Shown piece by piece: positions 9,340 through 20,195 of a stretch of DNA of 64,000 nt; position 1 is the stretch's first letter; every line of letters begins with the position of its first letter. The stretch is taken from contig CM070723.1 in NCBI GenBank assembly GCA_036346275.1, positions 26,294,176 to 26,358,175 of the forward strand. Direction: 5' to 3'. The position numbers and the translations under genes were made by a program. The notes beneath the pieces are model-generated. The model saw only the letters and a list, made by a program, of their open reading frames with translations, did not search any database and was not told where the DNA came from. Source of the DNA: Otatea glauca (lineage: Eukaryota > Streptophyta > Magnoliopsida > Poales > Poaceae).

Positions 9340-11631
9340 CGTATCCGTAGTAAAAAAAACGTATTCCACCTTTTTCAAGCGTTTACTAACTGACCAAAAT
9401 TCATATAATGATAACTTCTACATTTTTATTCCAATTCCAGTGAAATGAATTTATATATTCATATAAAATCAAGTACCTTTAGAATATGCAATAATATTTT
9501 GAAAATGATCACTGGGTGAATTTGAAATTCAAATTTGAATGAAAGGCCTAAAGACATGCTATAAATAAAATTCTGCAAACAAACTTAGAATTGAATGAAA
9601 CCAATTTTAATGGAATCGTTATGCTTCCAGAAGTTCAAATATATAAAAATATTTAAATTTCATTTATATTTGAACTACTTTCTATTAAAGATTGCATTCA
9701 ATACACTAGAGATAGGGGTGGGCACAATTTAACCGAAACCGAAAAACCGAACCGAACCGAATAAACCAAAAAATTCGGTTTTTTCGTTATTCGGTGTTCG
9801 GTTCGGTTTTTGTTTCGCTACTATTCGGTTTACGGTATTTGGTTCGGTTTTCGTGATCTAGAAACCGATTAACCGAATAGCCCGAATAGTCTGAGGCGAG
9901 GCGAGGCAAAAAGAAAAACCCATCCCGAGGCAATTCCCCCCCCCTAATCCCCATTCGCCATTCGATTTCGACAAGCGGCGGCAGCTTCCCAAATCATAAT
10001 CTCTCAACCCTAGCTCGCAGGCTCGCGGAGTCTCTCGGGCGTCTCCGTCCAACCCCGCGGCTCTGGCTCCACCATGCCCTCTTCTACTCTGTCGTTCCGG
10101 CATTCGACCCTTCGGTCCTCCGCCTCCGCGACTCCACACGGCCGCGCCGATCTGTACCCTCCGCGACTCAGCCGTTCCGCGACTCCGCCGTTCCATGAAA
10201 CCTCCTTGATAAGTATGGACATGTGAACCTTGATAACCATAGATTAAGCATAGACATTATTTAATGTTATCATGGGTATATTCGATTTCATAATTACCAT
10301 GCTTAATCATGCTTTAGAACCAATGAAGTAGATGATCAGATCAAAATTTGTTTCTTGAGAAATGGAAAATGTTTGATGTGACACTGTTGGTTACTGGTAC
10401 TTTGAATAAAAACCCAAAGTAAAACTATGGTTTTGATGCAGGCGATTAATGGCGATAGCCGGATGTGCAAAGGAAAATGCACATAGTGTAGGGTGGAGTA
10501 TCGCCCGTGTCGAATTAAGGACCGAGCAATGGGACGGTAGATCCAAGATTTTGTTCAACCACGAGGGCTTGTATTGGCATGTCTTAGCCTATTAAGTTGT
10601 TTAGATATGGCTTTGCATCTAAGGAAGGCGGGAGATGTGGCTTTGCATCTAGGGGTTTCTACATATCAATGCAACGGTGTACGCCTTGCCATGGACTGAG
10701 ACGTGGTGTTGGGTGTGATAAATGTGGATCCACGACTTGGGTGAGTTTCTCAGTTTTCAGGGCGAGGGTCAAACGTCCCGGGTTGGTGTAAAGCCACGTC
10801 TAGATAATGTAACGGCTATGTATGATCTCCTTGCCGACACACCAAAGGAAGTGTGCTAACTGGCTTGACAAAAGAGGTTGACCATTCCTTGTGGGTAAAG
10901 TTGTACACCTTTGCAGAGTGTAAGATCTAATCGATTAGCTGCGCCCGCGGTCATGGGCACTTGGTGAAGTCCTTCCTATGTTAGTCTTTGGTATTTTCTA
11001 AAATGGGTTTGGTTTGAGCTTGTTTTAGCAGCTGTCGCTTTATGTCAAAGGGCTGACATTGTTAGATTCCATTTTTGGATTACTCGATGCTCACGAAGGG
11101 TTGTGAGTATTACTTATGCTTTACTTATTTCATATCAGTCAACTTGCTCTTACAAATTCCATTTACAAATAACTTGATTTTACAATATCAAGTCTGCTTT
11201 ATGCAAATTAACTGTAGTAGCCTCCTTTGAATTGACCTGTATATATTATAGGTTTTGCTAAAGTCTTGCGGAGTACGAAAGTACTAACCCTAGCTTATAT
11301 GTTGTTTTTAGATGGATAAGTTAGCGAAGCTTCGAAGTTATCTCTTTCGTCGCTGGTTGCGGGATTATCTTCGTCGTGTTCTTTCTAGAGTTTATGCCTT
11401 GTCAGTTGCCTGCGGGTCGGATGGGCACACTGCAGGACTTTGCTTTTTTTGCTGCTGTAATCTCTAAGTTGTAAGCTTACTTTGTATAATAGTTTCCGCT
11501 TAAAAATATTTGTTGTATGGTTGTGATTCCAATTGGTGTGTATGTGCGTACTAGCTACTGATCATGGGACTAGTACGGAATGCACATTAGATTTCCATTT
11601 TTGCATTTCTGTGAAAATGAGGGTCGCCACA
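9340..11631 (+). mobile_element. Broken long LTR, same family as 24228-29565
   Basis: Segments 9400-9713 and 10206-11631 match, in reverse orientation, 27420-27690 and 24228-25690 of the large LTR-like element further right. The terminus agrees: this copy ends GGGTCGCCACA at 11631 and the other ends GGGGTCTCACA on its own strand. About 1.7 kb of the family sequence is missing between the two segments and is replaced by a hAT-like end and GC-rich DNA (9714-10205). The 5' part of the LTR is also absent, so no target duplication can be checked. Confidence 0.7.
9714..10205 (+). mobile_element. Single hAT-like end with captured GC-rich DNA
   Basis: The left end reads TAGGGGTGGGCACAATTTAA, followed by dense CCGAA/TTCGG repeats to about 9890, as in hAT termini. 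The rest (9895-10200) is GC-rich and looks like a host 5' leader and start of a first exon (ATG near 10073 in a good context), but I do not recognise the protein. No matching right end TGCCCACCCCTA is present, so the element is truncated and fused directly to the LTR fragment. Confidence 0.5.
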
Positions 11632-11924
11632 CTGTTGCAAATCCAAATAATAGATTTTTGGTAAAGATTGTGGTCCATTAAATCCTATATCGGAATTGCT
11701 ATTTTACGACTGCCCGCACGGGATTCATCTTTCGAACACACCGTGAGGTCGATAAGTCATCTGTGTCACTGCTATTCGAACGACATGTAGAGGAAGCAGA
11801 GATGTTTACAGTGAAACGGATTCGTTGTCTGCTGCCATGGTTTGAATCAACGAATTTTCTATTTTTCGGTCGCCTGCACGGAGCGTCCAAAGAAGTGTGA
11901 ATGATTTTGTTTTAGTTTATTTTG

Positions 11925-12365
11925 AATTAAATCTGAAATTTTTCAATTTAAATTTTTACTGCTTGAAACTTTTCTATTTGAATTTTTCAAGGTGAAACTT
12001 TCTAATTTAAAATTTTCAATTTAATTTTTTTTTGGTTGGAATTTTCCGATTTGAATTTTTTCTGTTGAAATTTTTTCGACTTGAATTTTAAATCATAACT
12101 TTTCGAACGAAAAGTTTTTTGAATCAAAACTTTCCGAACCGAAAGCTTATGAATCAAAAGTTTTGTGAGTTGAAACTTTTCAATTTGAAATTTTTCGTGT
12201 TGAAACTTTTTGATTTAAAACTTTGCAAGTTGAAACTTTCTGGTTTGAAATTTTTTTATTTGAAACTTTCCGAGTTGAAACTTTTACGAAAAGTTTCAGC
12301 TTGAAAAGTTTCAAATAAGAATGTTTCAACCCTGAAAAATTTAAGTTAAAAAAATTTCAAATTTG
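11925..12365. repeat. Degenerate TTGAAACTTTT array
   Basis: About twenty imperfect copies of a roughly 20-bp word alternating TTGAAACTTTT and TTGAATTTTT. The right edge (about 12270-12335) turns into the complementary word AAAAGTTTCAA, so it could fold. The 61-codon frame rich in Leu and Lys across it is an artefact of the repeat. Confidence 0.75.
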
Positions 12366-12673
12366 AGTCAAAATAACCAAAAAATAATAATTTGTTCACA
12401 CTTGTGTGATGGTTTGTCAAGCAAAAGCAAAAATGTGTCCATTAGTTATCGCTAGGAGTTGGATCGTTAGGGCTCTACGTGGAGTGATTAGCTGGTGAGA
12501 GCGCACGGTTTGGTCCATGAAGGCGATCATAAATTAGTCATTCCCATTATATATATGTGTTACATAGGCGCGCCGCTGGCATTAATATGTACTATTTTAT
12601 TTGCAACAGACGAGAGAATCCAACCCATGGAATATCACGCGCCTACGATCAATGCATGTATCACTCCATATCC
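12366..12673. other. Flank of the copia-like element, nothing recognised
   Basis: Unique-looking sequence that ends in the target duplication TATCC (12669-12673). Together with the DNA after 15648 it once formed the 5' flank of the ubiquitin-like pseudogene. Confidence 0.4.
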
Positions 12674-12911
12674 TGTTGAAAACAGCAGGAATGTTTTTTC
12701 TGCTGCTCTTGTGATATTGTCAAACTCATGAATACATGCTTTTTTATAGTGGGCTGACCACCTAACCAAGGTAACTACTAAACATGGAATGTCTAACTAA
12801 GGAAACAAACTAACTGATATTATTTGATTTGCCGATTGCATCATGATCTTTACTTGCCTTTCATGACACGGCAAATCAACAATTTTGGCAAGTCTTGATT
12901 AGTTTCCAACA
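12674..12911 (-). repeat. 3' LTR of the 12674-15643 element
   Basis: 238 bp, from TGTTGAAAACAGC to GTTTCCAACA on the plus strand. It aligns along its length with 15402-15643, with scattered substitutions and small indels. Confidence 0.85.
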
Positions 12912-12999
12912 ATCCCCCCTTTAATCAAGACTTGTCGACTCTACTCATTTAGGCAATCAGTCTCAACTACGATTTACCCGAATTTTACTCGACACAGGA

Positions 13000-13560
13000 T
13001 GGTGAACGCATCTCCAAAGAGTTCCGCCTTCTTCTTGCTGGTCATACCATCGGTGAAGCACCTCGCCGATGATTACGACCTTTTGCCTCAGCTCAAAATG
13101 TCTTTTCACCTGTAACACAACTTGACGGTGACGCAGACTCGTATTAGAGCTTACCCACGAGAGAACATGGACACACCTGCAAGAACTCACGTGCACACAC
13201 AACAAAATGACGACCACAACTCCTCAACATCCCGGATATCTTCGACGGACTTGACTTACGGCGAACGCATCTCTTCAACACCCCAGAGTCGTCCTCGATG
13301 ATTGGACAGCGAACACACCTCCCTAATGCCCCAGAGTCAACTTCGACGGACTTGACTTTGGACGGCGAACACATCTCTTCAACGTCCCGAACACATCTCC
13401 GATGGACTTGACTTTGGACAGTGAACACATCTCCTCAATGCCCCGGAGTCAACTTTGACGCACACGACTTTGGACGGCGAACGCATCTCTTCAACGTCCC
13501 AGAATCAACTTTGACACACGCAACGACTTCTGTTTGATCTTCTCGTGCAGCACGATCTCT
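13000..13560. repeat. Degenerate tandem array inside the copia-like element
   Basis: A unit of about 50-60 bp containing GGCGAACGCATCTCTTCAAC and GTCAACTTTGACGGACTTGA recurs roughly seven times with indels. Minus-strand peptides with repeated RCVR/SSPSK words are by-products. Confidence 0.65.
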
Positions 13561-13606
13561 TCTGATGCGCACGACATCTATGAAGGAACTCGCACTTACA
13601 TATTTA

Positions 13607-14934
13607 CTAGTCATGTGCCCGTGCGTTGCAACAAAAACTCAATTTGCGACAAAAAATTTATTTGCAAAGAACACTAACTTTAGTTACGTTTCAATAATAG
13701 GAAAAGTTTATTCCTCCGAAGAGATTTGACTATCGGGTTAAATCCTCTTCCATCTCAACCGTTCATGTTAGATCCAACGAATCAAGTACTTTGAAGTATA
13801 GAATTAGTAGGGAGATATCAATCCTTACCATTGAAGGAGGAGAAAGTTATTGCCTTCCTCTTGCAGGAAATCTTCTTGCTTCTTGCACACATCCTTTCTC
13901 TTCTCTTCTCTTCCAGCGTGTGTCTCCACTACTCTGACCGGCCTGTCCTCCTAGAGATGAGAGTGGGTGCCCTCTAATAGGGAGTAGATGAAAGCAGAAG
14001 GCAACATACACAGACGGATGGAAGCCAGGTCTCCCTGACATCTTCGTGATTGGCACGTGATTTGGTTGCGTGATTCTTTCCTTTTAATCTATACATTTTC
14101 AGATATGATGAGATGGAATTCCCGTATTATGGGATATGGTGAGTATATCCTTCTAACCATGCAGGACATGATGAGAAAATCTTTCCATTTATAAGATATA
14201 TGAATAACATCCTTCCATAGTAAGAACATGTGAATAGAGATATGCTAAAATAATATTTCTATTAAAAAAGATATGATAAAATCCTTCCATGTAAGATATG
14301 ATTAAATCATCTTCTATCTCAGTCGTTCATGTCAGATCCAACGAATCGGATACTCTAGAAGAGAACGGACCACTTCCACCAACTCCTAATTTGAAGAAGG
14401 CAATCTTGCAGGAAATCTTCTTGCTTCTTGCACAGAGCCTTTCTCTTCTCTTCTCTTCCTGCGTGTGTCTCCACTACCGACCGGCATGTCCTCCTGGAGA
14501 TGAGAGTGGGTGCCCTCTAATAGGGAGTAGATGAAAGCAGAAGGCAGCATACGCAGGCGGATGAAAGCCAGGTCACCCCAACATCTTCGTGATTGACACG
14601 TGATTTGGTTGCATGATTCTTTCCTTTTAATCTATACATTTCCAGATATGATGAGAAGGAATTCCCGTATTATGGGATATGGTGAGTATATCCTTCTATC
14701 CAGAAATCCTTCCATTTATAAGATATATGAATAACATCCTTCCATACTAAGAATATCTGAATAGAGATATGCTAAAATAATATTTCTATTCAAAAAAGAT
14801 ATGATAAAATCCTTCCATCTAAGATATGATTAAATGTTCTTCTATCTAAGCTATTCATGTAGATCCAACGAATTGGATACTCGAGAGGAGAACGGACTAC
14901 TGCCACCAACTCCTAATTAGAAGTAGTATATAGA
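13607..14934 (-). mobile_element. Helitron-like non-autonomous element
   Basis: On the minus strand the unit starts TCTATATACTACTTC and ends GCACGGGCACATGACTAG, placed between A and T. This is the Helitron pattern: 5' TC, 3' CTRR, insertion at AT, no target duplication. The 3' end keeps the GTTGCAACGCACGGGC word common in grass Helitrons, but the usual full hairpin is only partly preserved. There is no Rep/helicase. It sits inside the small copia-like element, so it is the younger insertion. Confidence 0.65.
13738..14934. repeat. 0.55-kb tandem duplication inside the Helitron-like unit
   Basis: The same text (TTAAATC.TCTTC.ATCTCA, then TCTTGCAGGAAATCTTCTTG and GAGTGGGTGCCCTCTAATAG) starts near 13738, 14300 and 14828. 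Periods are about 562 and 528 bp, so there are two full copies and a partial third. Confidence 0.85.
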
Positions 14935-15401
14935 TTTTGTGGACACAACTCACACAAAAATTCACTTTTTTTCTTCACGACCGACCACATGGGAGGCAAG
15001 TGCTTCATTGTAGGAAAATAATCTCCTCACGCTCATATGCATGCATGCGACGACTTCGCTCGCGGCCCACGCACGACAGTGAGCGCACCGACGCCAGAAG
15101 CCTGCTCGATGAGTACCTCACCCACAAAGGGCGCGCCCGACGAGTGCTGGCCACCACCGCACCCGGCCATGTCGATGCACACGGCTGGACCACTGGTGCC
15201 AGTAGCGTCGCGTGTTGCCCGATGGCACTTGCAGCACGCGCCCCTGCGGCGCTCTCTTGAGCCCACAGCTCCTCGCGCTTACCAGTGACCGTCAACCATC
15301 GTCACGCCGCCAGCGACGATAGCCTGCCCCGAGGTGCAGTAGTGCCGGTCTCCCCTCGGGCAAGCGTGGCACTAAGATTAGAACCTCACTCTGATACCAA
15401 A

Positions 15402-15643
15402 TTTTGAAAACAGCTAGGAATATTTTTTCTGTTGCTCTTGTGATATTGTCAAACTCTTGAATACATGCTTTTTACAAAGGGCTGACCACCTAACCAAGGC
15501 AACTACTAAACATGGAAAGCCTAACTAAGGAACAAACTAACTGATTTGATTTGATTTGATTTTCCGATTGCATCATAAACTTTACTTGCCTTTCATGACA
15601 CGACAAATCAACAATTTTGACAAGTCATGATTAGTTTCCAACA
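15402..15643 (-). repeat. 5' LTR of the 12674-15643 element
   Basis: 242 bp; the inner end has decayed from TGTTGAAAA to TTTTGAAAA. The primer-binding site abuts it at 15389-15401. Confidence 0.85.
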
Positions 15644-15779
15644 TATCCATCCAACTAGCCATGAACAACTACATATATGGCATCTCCCGGGAGTATCCTT
15701 TAATCATTCACAACACACCATCGTAGAATTCCTTTCGCCTTCGTGTCCGATCGATCATCCTGTGCTGGAGGTGAAGGTC

Positions 15780-16094
15780 ATGGCCAAGCCGACGGAAGTG
15801 GGCAGCAACAGCGACACGGGCAGCAGGACGGTGGCGGTGGAGCTGCACATGGAGGGGGCGGAGGTGGCTGTGCTGGCGGACGTTAGGCTATCAGACACAG
15901 TCATGGAGCTGAGGTAGCAGCTGAGCCTCCTCCCAAACATACCCGAGCTACCGCTGCTTGCCCGCGGCGACTACTTCTTCGAGTTCAACGGGAAGGCCAT
16001 GGACAATGCGCGGTCGTTGCAGGCACACGACTTCCAGCCCGGGGGCATCATCCACATCGTCCCGGCCGCTCAGGGCATCGGCGCGCGCGAGTGA
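15780..16094 (+). pseudogene. Ubiquitin-like domain protein, amber-interrupted
   Basis: From the ATG at 15780 the frame gives TVAVELHMEGAEVAVLAD and DTVMELR, then a TAG at 15915-15917, then in the same frame QLSLLPNIPELPLLARGDYF, FEFNGKAMDNARSLQAHDFQ and PGGIIHIVPA. The order beta-hairpin, helix, strand, short helix, strand, and the ending GGIIHIVP, fit a ubiquitin-type fold about 85 residues long. I do not recognise the exact family member. After 16085 the frame runs on without an obvious natural end, so the 3' limit is approximate. The copia-like element at 12674-15643 lies 130 bp upstream and separates it from its former 5' flank. The visible nonsense codon makes it a pseudogene unless bypassed. 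Confidence 0.65.
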
Positions 16095-16654
16095 GACTGG
16101 GGTTTTCGAGGGTTTTAGGAGCGGGAGACTGTGTGGTGTGGGCTCCCGGGTGGATAATAATAATCGAGCTGTCTTTGTCTTTGTCTTGACGAGGCTTGAA
16201 AGAATAAACGAAACATGTGTGCTCGTTGTCGCGATTTAATCCTAGTTCCTGCCTTGCCGAGGGAGGAGGCAGCTGTGTGCCTAGCAGCCACCAACGTCGT
16301 CGGCGGCGACTGATGAATCGGTTTACTTGTCTTTGGTAGATTAATTCCCTCAGCATGCAATAAGCATTGTTCGTCCAACCTTAGGCCTTTTTGTATTTAG
16401 TGTCAGAAGTTCGCCTAAACCCTTTCAGCAATCCCGCCATCACGACCTTAATTGGAACTAGTATAAATCGAACTGAACTCGAATCGATCTTGTTTCTCTC
16501 GTCCTCTGTCACCGTTAAACAAACCTTCCCTGCCGGGCTCAGATGTCCTCGCCGACGAGGTTTCTTGTCTCAAAAACATTTGTGCGAGTTTACGTGCTTG
16601 GGATTTCCGTCGATTTGCTATAAGGTTTTCACACATCAATCCTAGTTCTTGATC
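16095..16654. other. Downstream flank of the ubiquitin-like pseudogene
   Basis: Probable 3' untranslated and intergenic sequence. No other coding signal, RNA gene or repeat is supported. Confidence 0.4.
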
Positions 16655-16735
16655 TGATTGCCGATTGCATCGTAATTTTTACTTGGCTTACACGACATGA
16701 CAAACCAACAATCTTGATAAGTTTTGATTACTATC
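16655..16735. mobile_element. Fragment related to the copia-like LTR
   Basis: The words CCGATTGCATC, TTTACTTG.CTT, GACA.GACAAA.CAACAAT and TTGATTA match the right half of the LTR at 15402-15643 in order and spacing. Only about 80 bp is present, with no partner LTR, so it is a truncated relic or gene conversion tract. Confidence 0.5.
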
Positions 16736-16743
16736 CAATCACA

Positions 16744-16893
16744 GAGGACTACGATAATACAGTTGATGAAGGGCCTTTTGTCCGAATGGAGCAGTCAGGC
16801 CACTTTGAGCGCCACGACGAAATCGACAACCGGTTCAACATTAATCACTCCGGCTTTGCTCATCTGGTGTTGGATGGCTACTGTAAACTCTAA
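16744..16893 (+). CDS. Unrecognised terminal-exon-like frame
   Basis: A splice-acceptor-like CACAG (16739-16743) precedes a 49-codon frame ending in TAA at 16891-16893. It has balanced amino-acid use, with EDYDNTVDEGPFVRMEQS, FERHDEIDNRFNIN and HSGFAHLVLDGYCKL. It looks like the last exon of a protein gene rather than noise, but I do not recognise the family and see no upstream exon. It follows the LTR fragment directly. Confidence 0.35.
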   Translation, partial: EDYDNTVDEGPFVRMEQSGHFERHDEIDNRFNINHSGFAHLVLDGYCKL

Positions 16894-16916
16894 TCAAATT
16901 TTGGTTTAATATCGTA

Positions 16917-17085
16917 GCGCACCGAGGGATGGACCCATGCATACATAGCACTTTGTTTACACTTTCGTCATCGTTTCGTGTAAAAGGATTAATCTAAATG
17001 TGCTATATTTGAATCTAACAGACATTATATACTACTACAACTCATTTTAGACAAATAATATGAGACTAATTCCACCACCGCTTCA
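16917..17085 (+). repeat. Dispersed repeat, copy 1
   Basis: About 165 bp shared with 23840-24010 and, more weakly, 29600-29730. Common landmarks are GTTTACACTTTCGTCATCG, TTCGTGTAAAAGG.TTAATCT and AATATGAGACTAAT. No terminal repeats are visible, so its class is unknown. Confidence 0.6.
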
Positions 17086-17169
17086 AATAGGTTATATGAG
17101 CCATCACATAAGCAGGCCTATATATTACACTACCCCCATCGAGCACCAGAATAAGCACCGCATTGAGAT

Positions 17170-17745
17170 TGACATGGGGTCATCGCCAACCCCACTTGGA
17201 TCTCCAGTGTTTCTCTCTCTGGATCTCGACTTTCCCCACGAGCTCCACATCAAGAATGCTGAAGGCATCGCTATAATTGCCAACGTGAAGCGCATTCGAC
17301 GCTGGGGCACAGGTGACGACCCCCATCTCCGTCGTCCTCGCCTTCGATGCCCCATGCTCCTGAGCAGCCACCGGCACCGGTGCCGAGTCAGCCTCACCTC
17401 CCGCCCCCTCAGGCTCCTCCCAACTTTTTCGTTGCGGCTGGCTCCTCGGTCATGGCCAACGACACCGCCTGAGCACCGTGCGAGGACGCCGCCACCTCCA
17501 CCGCAAAGTCGCCAAAGATCGCTTAGACTCCTCAACCCCGGACATCGACCCGAGCGCACGTGAGCCTACCATAGCCTTGGGCCTCCAAGCTAGTGCTGCC
17601 TAGGCCTTCACGCATCCTGATGCATGTGAGAGTGTGACGGTAGGGAACGTCCACATTCTCCTTGTGGGCGTAGATGGGTCGTTGTGCTACTTCAAGGTGC
17701 GTCGCACGGAACAGGCTGACTCAAAGACAGTGCCAAGAGGCCTCT
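17170..17745 (+). pseudogene. Degraded coding-like tract, possible SUMO-like end
   Basis: The stretch is GC-rich and coding-like but broken across frames. Near 17172 a frame gives SPVFLSLDLDFPHELHIKN and NVKRIRRWG; near 17634-17735 another gives VTVGNVHILLVGVDGSLCYF and KVRRTEQ. The second piece resembles the first two strands of a SUMO-type fold (xINLKVxxxDGNEVFFRIKRST in canonical SUMO). No complete domain, no diglycine end and no intact frame are present. Whether the two parts come from one gene is unclear. Homology is a guess from pattern only. Confidence 0.3.
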
Positions 17746-17771
17746 GTTCGTCAACGTGATCTTCGGACCAT

Positions 17772-18119
17772 CGGGGTTCAACTTATTGCCGATAATTACT
17801 CAATTATCGCGATTATGGACCTTACCGAAACCACTCGGTAAATCAATCTAATTCAAAAAAAATCAAAAAATTTGAAAAAAAATTATGCTTCGTAAACCGG
17901 TCGAAAATCGGTGAATATCGAGCGATTATCAATGAAAATCGACAAAAATCGCTCAAAAATCAGTAGCCAAAGAAGTTCACTTGGTTGGTCGATTATCGTT
18001 GAATATCGATTTTTTGATTGATTTTTTCTTTATAAAGTTTGATTTCGAAACCCTTCGATTTTCGACTGATTATCGACAAAAATCGGTACCAACCGGGAGA
18101 ATCGATAATGTAAACCCTG
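17772..18119. mobile_element. Foldback MITE-like element
   Basis: A 348-bp AT-rich unit whose left end (CGGGGTTCAACTTATTGCCG) and right end (reverse complement CAGGGTTTACATTATCGATT) form an imperfect inverted repeat. The interior is full of AAAATCG/CGATTTT words. The CAGGGTT ends suggest hAT, but no clear 8-bp duplication is visible. Confidence 0.45.
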
Positions 18120-18928
18120 CTCCGAATCCGCTGGCATCCTAGCCAATGTGGCCAAGTTACCAAGCCGCTCTATAGGTTTCAGCTCAGCCATCTAGACCGT
18201 AGTACGGATCTGCGCCTCGTTAGAGGGCCTAATACAGGAGTTTAATGGTGAGACTAATGGAGACTCGATCTATCGGTGAGATGGATATCATTGAACTAAG
18301 CTCTAAGTTGTTATCAACTGTGTCAAAGCTCGATTGACCTGATCACGAAGATCAATTCCTGCAAACAAACAAAAAAACAAATAAGAACAAAACAAAAGCA
18401 ATATAAAATTATGAATATAGATTAAAGACAAATGTTAGGGTTCCAATAGCGATCTTTATGGTTAGTTTAGTTGACTCAAGTGAAGAATGCAGAAGTTTCA
18501 CGTGAAAAACTAATCTAACAAAACCCAAGTCTCATGAGGGATATCGGCTAACTTAAATAGGCATCTAAAGGGGTGCAGCCAAGAGGTGGATACAGACTCC
18601 TCCTGGACCTTTCTATTATATGGGTTGAAGCTCAATTGCAAGGTGACGCAGCATCATATTAGGAAGGCTTCTATATGAAGTTAGGCCTGCCTGGTGGGCT
18701 TGTGGAAGTGGTGACCGTCAAGGAGAAGAGTTGAAGCCGTCGGCTTAGACTAGGCTTCGAATCCTCTTTGTAGCTCTTCGCCTTGTAGCGTTCCTACCTA
18801 TTGTAGTCTTCTCCACGATTTACGAGCATAAGTAAATCACATGTATGAGGTATCATCATATTCTCATTAGAAATGTAATTCACTCTAAAAACGAAGTTAC
18901 CTGATAATTAACGTGTACATGCTAGTAT
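18120..18928. other. Intergenic, nothing recognised
   Basis: Moderate GC, no conserved frame longer than about 50 codons, and no terminal repeats seen. Confidence 0.4.
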
Positions 18929-19060
18929 TATTGGACCTTGCACTTGCACAAAGTGCAAAAAAGTATTGATTACACCTGCTGCTCACGTGCTTATATGATT
19001 GGACCTTGCACTTGCACAACGTGAGAAAGTGTTGGTTACACCTCTAGAAATGATGTCCTC
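18929..19060 (+). repeat. Two direct copies of a 67-bp word
   Basis: ATTGGACCTTGCACTTGCAC followed by AAGTGTTGGTTACACCT-like text occurs at about 18930 and 18997. The second copy contains the ATG of the next frame. Confidence 0.7.
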
Positions 19061-19457
19061 ATCGCTTAATCACACCGATGGGACACCATCTTTACCCCCA
19101 CCGCCTCACCCTTCCCGCTCTCGTGCCTCCGCCAACGATCAAGTCTTGTCCACGCATGTCAAGTCCTCGCCCCGAACTGCAGCATGCCGCCACCGCACGG
19201 CGTGCAAGCGGCGGGCGTGGTCATCGCGTCAAGTTGGACGCAGCAAGCGCCTCGCCAACAAGGAGGACCTAGTCTTCTTGGACATGATCTCGAAGTCATC
19301 CCTGCTTCTAGCTATCAAGAATGGTGAGACGCCACCCAGAGCGCGGACCATCCACTCTAAGAGCCAGATCAGGATCCTAGCCAGGAGGGGTTTGCCAACT
19401 TTCGGCCAACCAGCTCCAACTCCTGGACGAAGCGTCGTCCGTGGTGTTGTGCGCTAA
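18999..19457 (+). pseudogene. Possible LINE ORF1 C-terminal remnant
   Basis: The frame is 152 codons, basic and Pro/Ser-rich, ending VGRSKRLANKEDLVFLDMIS and ARRGLPTFGQPAP. A basic RSxRLAxK motif near the C-terminus recalls the first ORF of grass LINE elements just before the endonuclease ORF. The LINE endonuclease fragment about 0.75 kb downstream on the same strand supports the link. It could equally be random GC-rich coding noise. Confidence 0.3.
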
Positions 19458-20195
19458 TGAATGATCCACCTCACTACTAGTCTGTTACAAGTGTGGTCTC
19501 GTTTTCGTCCGTGTTAATGGGGTTGTATCTTTTGCTTCTTTTCCTCTTGATATATTCTGATATCTCTTTTTATGTGCAAGAATATCTTGGATTGGATTAG
19601 AGGTTATGAGATACGGCAAGAGCATGCGTAGTCTCAATAACGAAGAAGATGAGTCTCATAGAGAGAACGAAAATAACGACGTTGAATCAACCATAACAAG
19701 AGAGAAAGATTTAACGAAACCAACTGCAATTTTTTTAAGCACAACCTCAAAAGAGTATAAGAGATTGTTGTTTTCTCATATCCTCTCAAATCTTTTAGGA
19801 CTCTCGGATTATTGCTCTATACAAAAAATATAGTGCTAAATAATTGCAAAACCTTCTAATACTCGCATGCATCTTTTGTTTTGAATTAGTTGGTTTGTGA
19901 CTTCTTAGTTACTTAAGTTCTCCATAACCACCACATGAGTTTATATAACCCCTATAGTCTTCCTTCAAAGTAAGTATAAATCTTAATCCTATTAATATTT
20001 ATTTAGCATACTTTTTCAAATCTTAAAAGACTATATATAAATCACCATGATTAAGTCCTGTAAATTACAGAGGAAACCTGAACCTCTTAAGAATCCTGGC
20101 CGGGGAGGATCACTTTGACCAGTAATGCTATTGACAACACCTCCGTACACTACTTGCATCCCTGTGGCTGCTACTCGTTCACCTCATTTACATGC
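19458..20195. other. AT-rich spacer
   Basis: A 75-codon frame (19606-19833) rich in Glu, Asn and Ser has no recognised motif. Nothing else is supported. Confidence 0.4.

Larger units (their letters stand above)
12674..15643 (-). mobile_element. Small non-autonomous copia-like LTR retrotransposon
   Basis: Two LTRs of about 240 bp bound a 2,970-bp unit flanked by a perfect 5-bp duplication TATCC (12669-12673 and 15644-15648). Just inside the right LTR, the minus strand reads TTTGGTATCAGAG (15389-15401), a primer-binding site complementary to initiator tRNA-Met. Next to the left LTR a purine run (AAAGGGGGGAT on the minus strand) fits a polypurine tract. Orientation is therefore minus. No gag or pol is encoded; the interior holds a tandem array (13000-13560), a Helitron-like insertion (13607-14934) and a GC-rich stretch (15040-15330) with no recognised product. 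Confidence 0.85.

Noticed and set aside
9858..10240. A 112-codon minus frame as a host protein
   Set aside because: Arg/Gly-rich composition follows from GC content; the plus strand, with a leader-like sequence and ATG, is the likelier sense, and it has no recognisable product.
12119..12304. A Leu/Lys-rich frame like a leucine zipper
   Set aside because: It is a direct product of the TTGAAACTTTT array and has no start context or flanking gene signal.
15005..15295. A GC-rich minus frame as captured host gene in the small copia-like element
   Set aside because: Four overlapping frames of similar length exist on both strands and none shows a recognisable domain.
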